DNA from: Lachnospiraceae bacterium
GTDB lineage: Bacteria; Bacillota; Clostridia; Lachnospirales; Lachnospiraceae
Assembly (NCBI GenBank): GCA_003542935.1
Contig: DPJQ01000029.1
Coordinates: 5,969 to 30,681 of the forward strand
Reading direction: 5' to 3'
DNA: 24,713 nt
Position numbers and translations under genes: made by a program. The notes under the pieces were generated by a model, which saw only the letters and a list, made by a program, of their open reading frames with translations, had not been told where the DNA came from and did no database searches. The stretch's first letter is position 1, and the number at the start of each line of letters is the position of its first letter. Below, piece after piece: positions 23,383-24,713 of the stretch.

Positions 23383-24636
23383 TTATGCGTCTTTAAATGC
23401 ATCAAACAACGCTTTCACATTCTCGGCAGGTGTAGTGGCCTGGATGTTATGGATATGGGAAGCGAGCATCCCGCCGTTTTTGCTTAGGATGCGGGTGTTT
23501 TTGAGGGCTTCCTCATAGACTTCCTGCGGTGTGCCGGTGGCCATCGTTTTCTGCGGATTGGCGGTTCCGCCGCTGAATACCAGTTTATCTCCGAAATTGT
23601 CTTTCAGTTTCTGAGGGTCCATGCCTTTGGCGGAAATCTGCACGGGATTGAGGATATCCAGTCCGGTTTCGATAAACTCGGGACAGAAGTCATAAATGGC
23701 GCCGCAGGTATGGATCATGGTTTTCCATGAAGTGTGCTCATGGATCCAGTCCATGCAGGCTTTCAAATAAGGTTTATAAAATTCCCTGTAGCAATCCAGG
23801 GACATCAGCCCGCAGTTCTGTTCGCCAAAATCGGTTCCGCTGACATAGCAGATATCTACTTTGTCGCCCATTGCCTGATAGGCGAGTTCCAGTTCCTTGA
23901 TGCAGACTTCTAATTGCATTTCAAAGGCTTCTTTTACATAGTCCGGTTCAAGGTAGGGAAGCGTCATCCAATCCTCGAAATTACGCACGCCGTGGGGATC
24001 TTCCAGCCATGGGGCGGGTACATGGAAGAAATCTCCGAAACCGCCGGTACCGAAATTCCAGATGATGGACTTATCTGTATTCTTATAATAATAGTCTGCC
24101 TGTTTTTCGAAGTAGCGGAGCGTGGATTCGGGATACACGGTATAGCAGTCGGCATAATCCACCCGGGCATTGTATTCATGGTCATCACCCAGGGGAATCT
24201 GGCGCTGCACGTGATCAAAATAGTAGCTTCCCTTCGGCATTCTCGCAGCGGGTTTTGACAGAGGATTGCTGTGGGAGAACAGATACAGTGTCCCGTCCTC
24301 ACCCTCTGTGTAGGTGAAACCTTCGCCAACCAGGAATTCCTGCCCATGGATAGTGACGGGGCGCCAGTTGTCGTTGCTGTAGGCGACCAGAGATACCGGT
24401 TCAAAAATTCCCACAAAATCCCCTCCCATGGCGTCTACCAGATCCATGTCCACATCGGCCAGGAACATCAGGGGCTCGAACAGCCTCACCGGTTTTTCTT
24501 TCAGACCATATATTTTGCGTATGGCGTTGTAATTGAAAGCGCTGATACCTGTGACCATAGTGGCTCCGATGTCGATCGGCGGCCGATCTGTCTGCTGATG
24601 GTTTAACGCAGCTCTTACTCTTTCTCTTGAAGTCAT
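23383..24636 (-). CDS. UroD-superfamily protein (methyltransferase branch), first gene of an ABC operon
   Basis: 417 aa. It begins MTSRERVRAALNHQQTDRPP like the protein at 8259 but diverges strongly in the middle, so the two are paralogs of different subgroups. H309-T-C311 (MIHTCGA) matches the zinc-binding His-x-Cys of the cobalamin/CoM methyltransferase branch. The later cysteine of that branch is replaced by H396 in ASHIHNIQ, as in the other copy. No corrinoid protein is next to it. The ATG at 24636 has AAAGGA upstream. As first gene of an operon with a sugar-type ABC importer and a polyol-type dehydrogenase, it probably modifies an imported compound, for example a methylated sugar, polyol or related acid. 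The reaction is unknown. Confidence 0.86.
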   Translation of the reverse strand: MTSRERVRAALNHQQTDRPPIDIGATMVTGISAFNYNAIRKIYGLKEKPVRLFEPLMFLADVDMDLVDAMGGDFVGIFEPVSLVAYSNDNWRPVTIHGQEFLVGEGFTYTEGEDGTLYLFSHSNPLSKPAARMPKGSYYFDHVQRQIPLGDDHEYNARVDYADCYTVYPESTLRYFEKQADYYYKNTDKSIIWNFGTGGFGDFFHVPAPWLEDPHGVRNFEDWMTLPYLEPDYVKEAFEMQLEVCIKELELAYQAMGDKVDICYVSGTDFGEQNCGLMSLDCYREFYKPYLKACMDWIHEHTSWKTMIHTCGAIYDFCPEFIETGLDILNPVQISAKGMDPQKLKDNFGDKLVFSGGTANPQKTMATGTPQEVYEEALKNTRILSKNGGMLASHIHNIQATTPAENVKALFDAFKDA

Positions 24637-24663
24637 AAGTTCATTTCCTTTCTTTTGTTTTAG

Positions 24664-24697
24664 TGTAACTCATTTTCTTGGTATGATTCAGGTTACA
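24664..24697 (-). promoter_or_regulatory. promoter/operator region of the six-gene operon
   Basis: TGTAAC (24664-24669) and GTTACA (24692-24697) form an inverted repeat with a 22-base spacer upstream of the first gene. On the minus strand a -10-like TACACT (24662-24667) overlaps one arm, with only a weak -35 17 bases further upstream (TGAATC). The symmetry suggests a regulator site, and the weak -35 suggests activation, but the region is cut short by the window end. Confidence 0.4.
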
Positions 24698-24713
24698 GTA
24701 TCATAAAACATTT

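Noticed and set aside
1..24713. CRISPR array, insertion sequence ends or prophage genes
   Set aside because: No regularly spaced repeats, transposase or phage proteins were seen, even around the debris at 13453-14265.

Overview
The window looks like chromosomal DNA from an anaerobic gut-type Clostridia, most like Lachnospiraceae. The clues are strong AGGAGG-type ribosome binding sites, TTGACA/TATAAT-type promoters with 17-bp spacers, the Firmicutes (class II) form of GalT, an ECF-type S component, a V4R-GGDEF protein and UroD-superfamily methyltransferase-like proteins beside sugar-type ABC genes. This placement is inferred from gene content; no marker gene allows a species call.

Layout. (1) 1-66: 5' part of a tRNA-Pro(CGG) cut by the window edge, with a consensus promoter. 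(2) 309-4113: galactose block, galK-galT on the minus strand and a divergent AraC-type regulator. (3) 4159-5074: a DUF4430 protein and an overlapping ECF S component resembling the cobalamin type. (4) 5272-7921: a V4R/PAS/GGDEF diguanylate cyclase overlapping tail-to-tail with an RluA-family pseudouridine synthase. (5) 8259-13429: a plus-strand set of UroD-superfamily protein, MFS transporter, BenE-type transporter and CdaR-type regulator. (6) 13453-14527: a patch of gene debris (AAA-ATPase/nuclease remnant, third UroD-like fragment, YoeB-like toxin with an internal deletion) ending in an intact RelB/DinJ antitoxin. (7) 14758-17406: an LTA-synthase-like membrane protein. (8) 17461-24636: a six-gene minus-strand operon of UroD-superfamily protein, sugar-type binding lipoprotein, ABC ATPase, two permeases and a zinc-dependent polyol-type dehydrogenase.

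How the genes work together. Regions 5 and 8 have the same logic: a UroD-superfamily enzyme is the first gene and is followed by a transport system, secondary carriers in one case and an ABC importer in the other, plus a regulator or a dehydrogenase. Both UroD-like proteins carry the His-x-Cys pair of the cobalamin/CoM methyltransferase branch and a shared HNIQ motif near the C terminus, and neither sits with haem genes. They are therefore unlikely to be HemE and more likely act on imported small molecules. This pairing is the most promising undescribed biology here; the substrates cannot be read from the sequence.

All coordinates and motif readings were made by eye. No database search, alignment or folding program was run.
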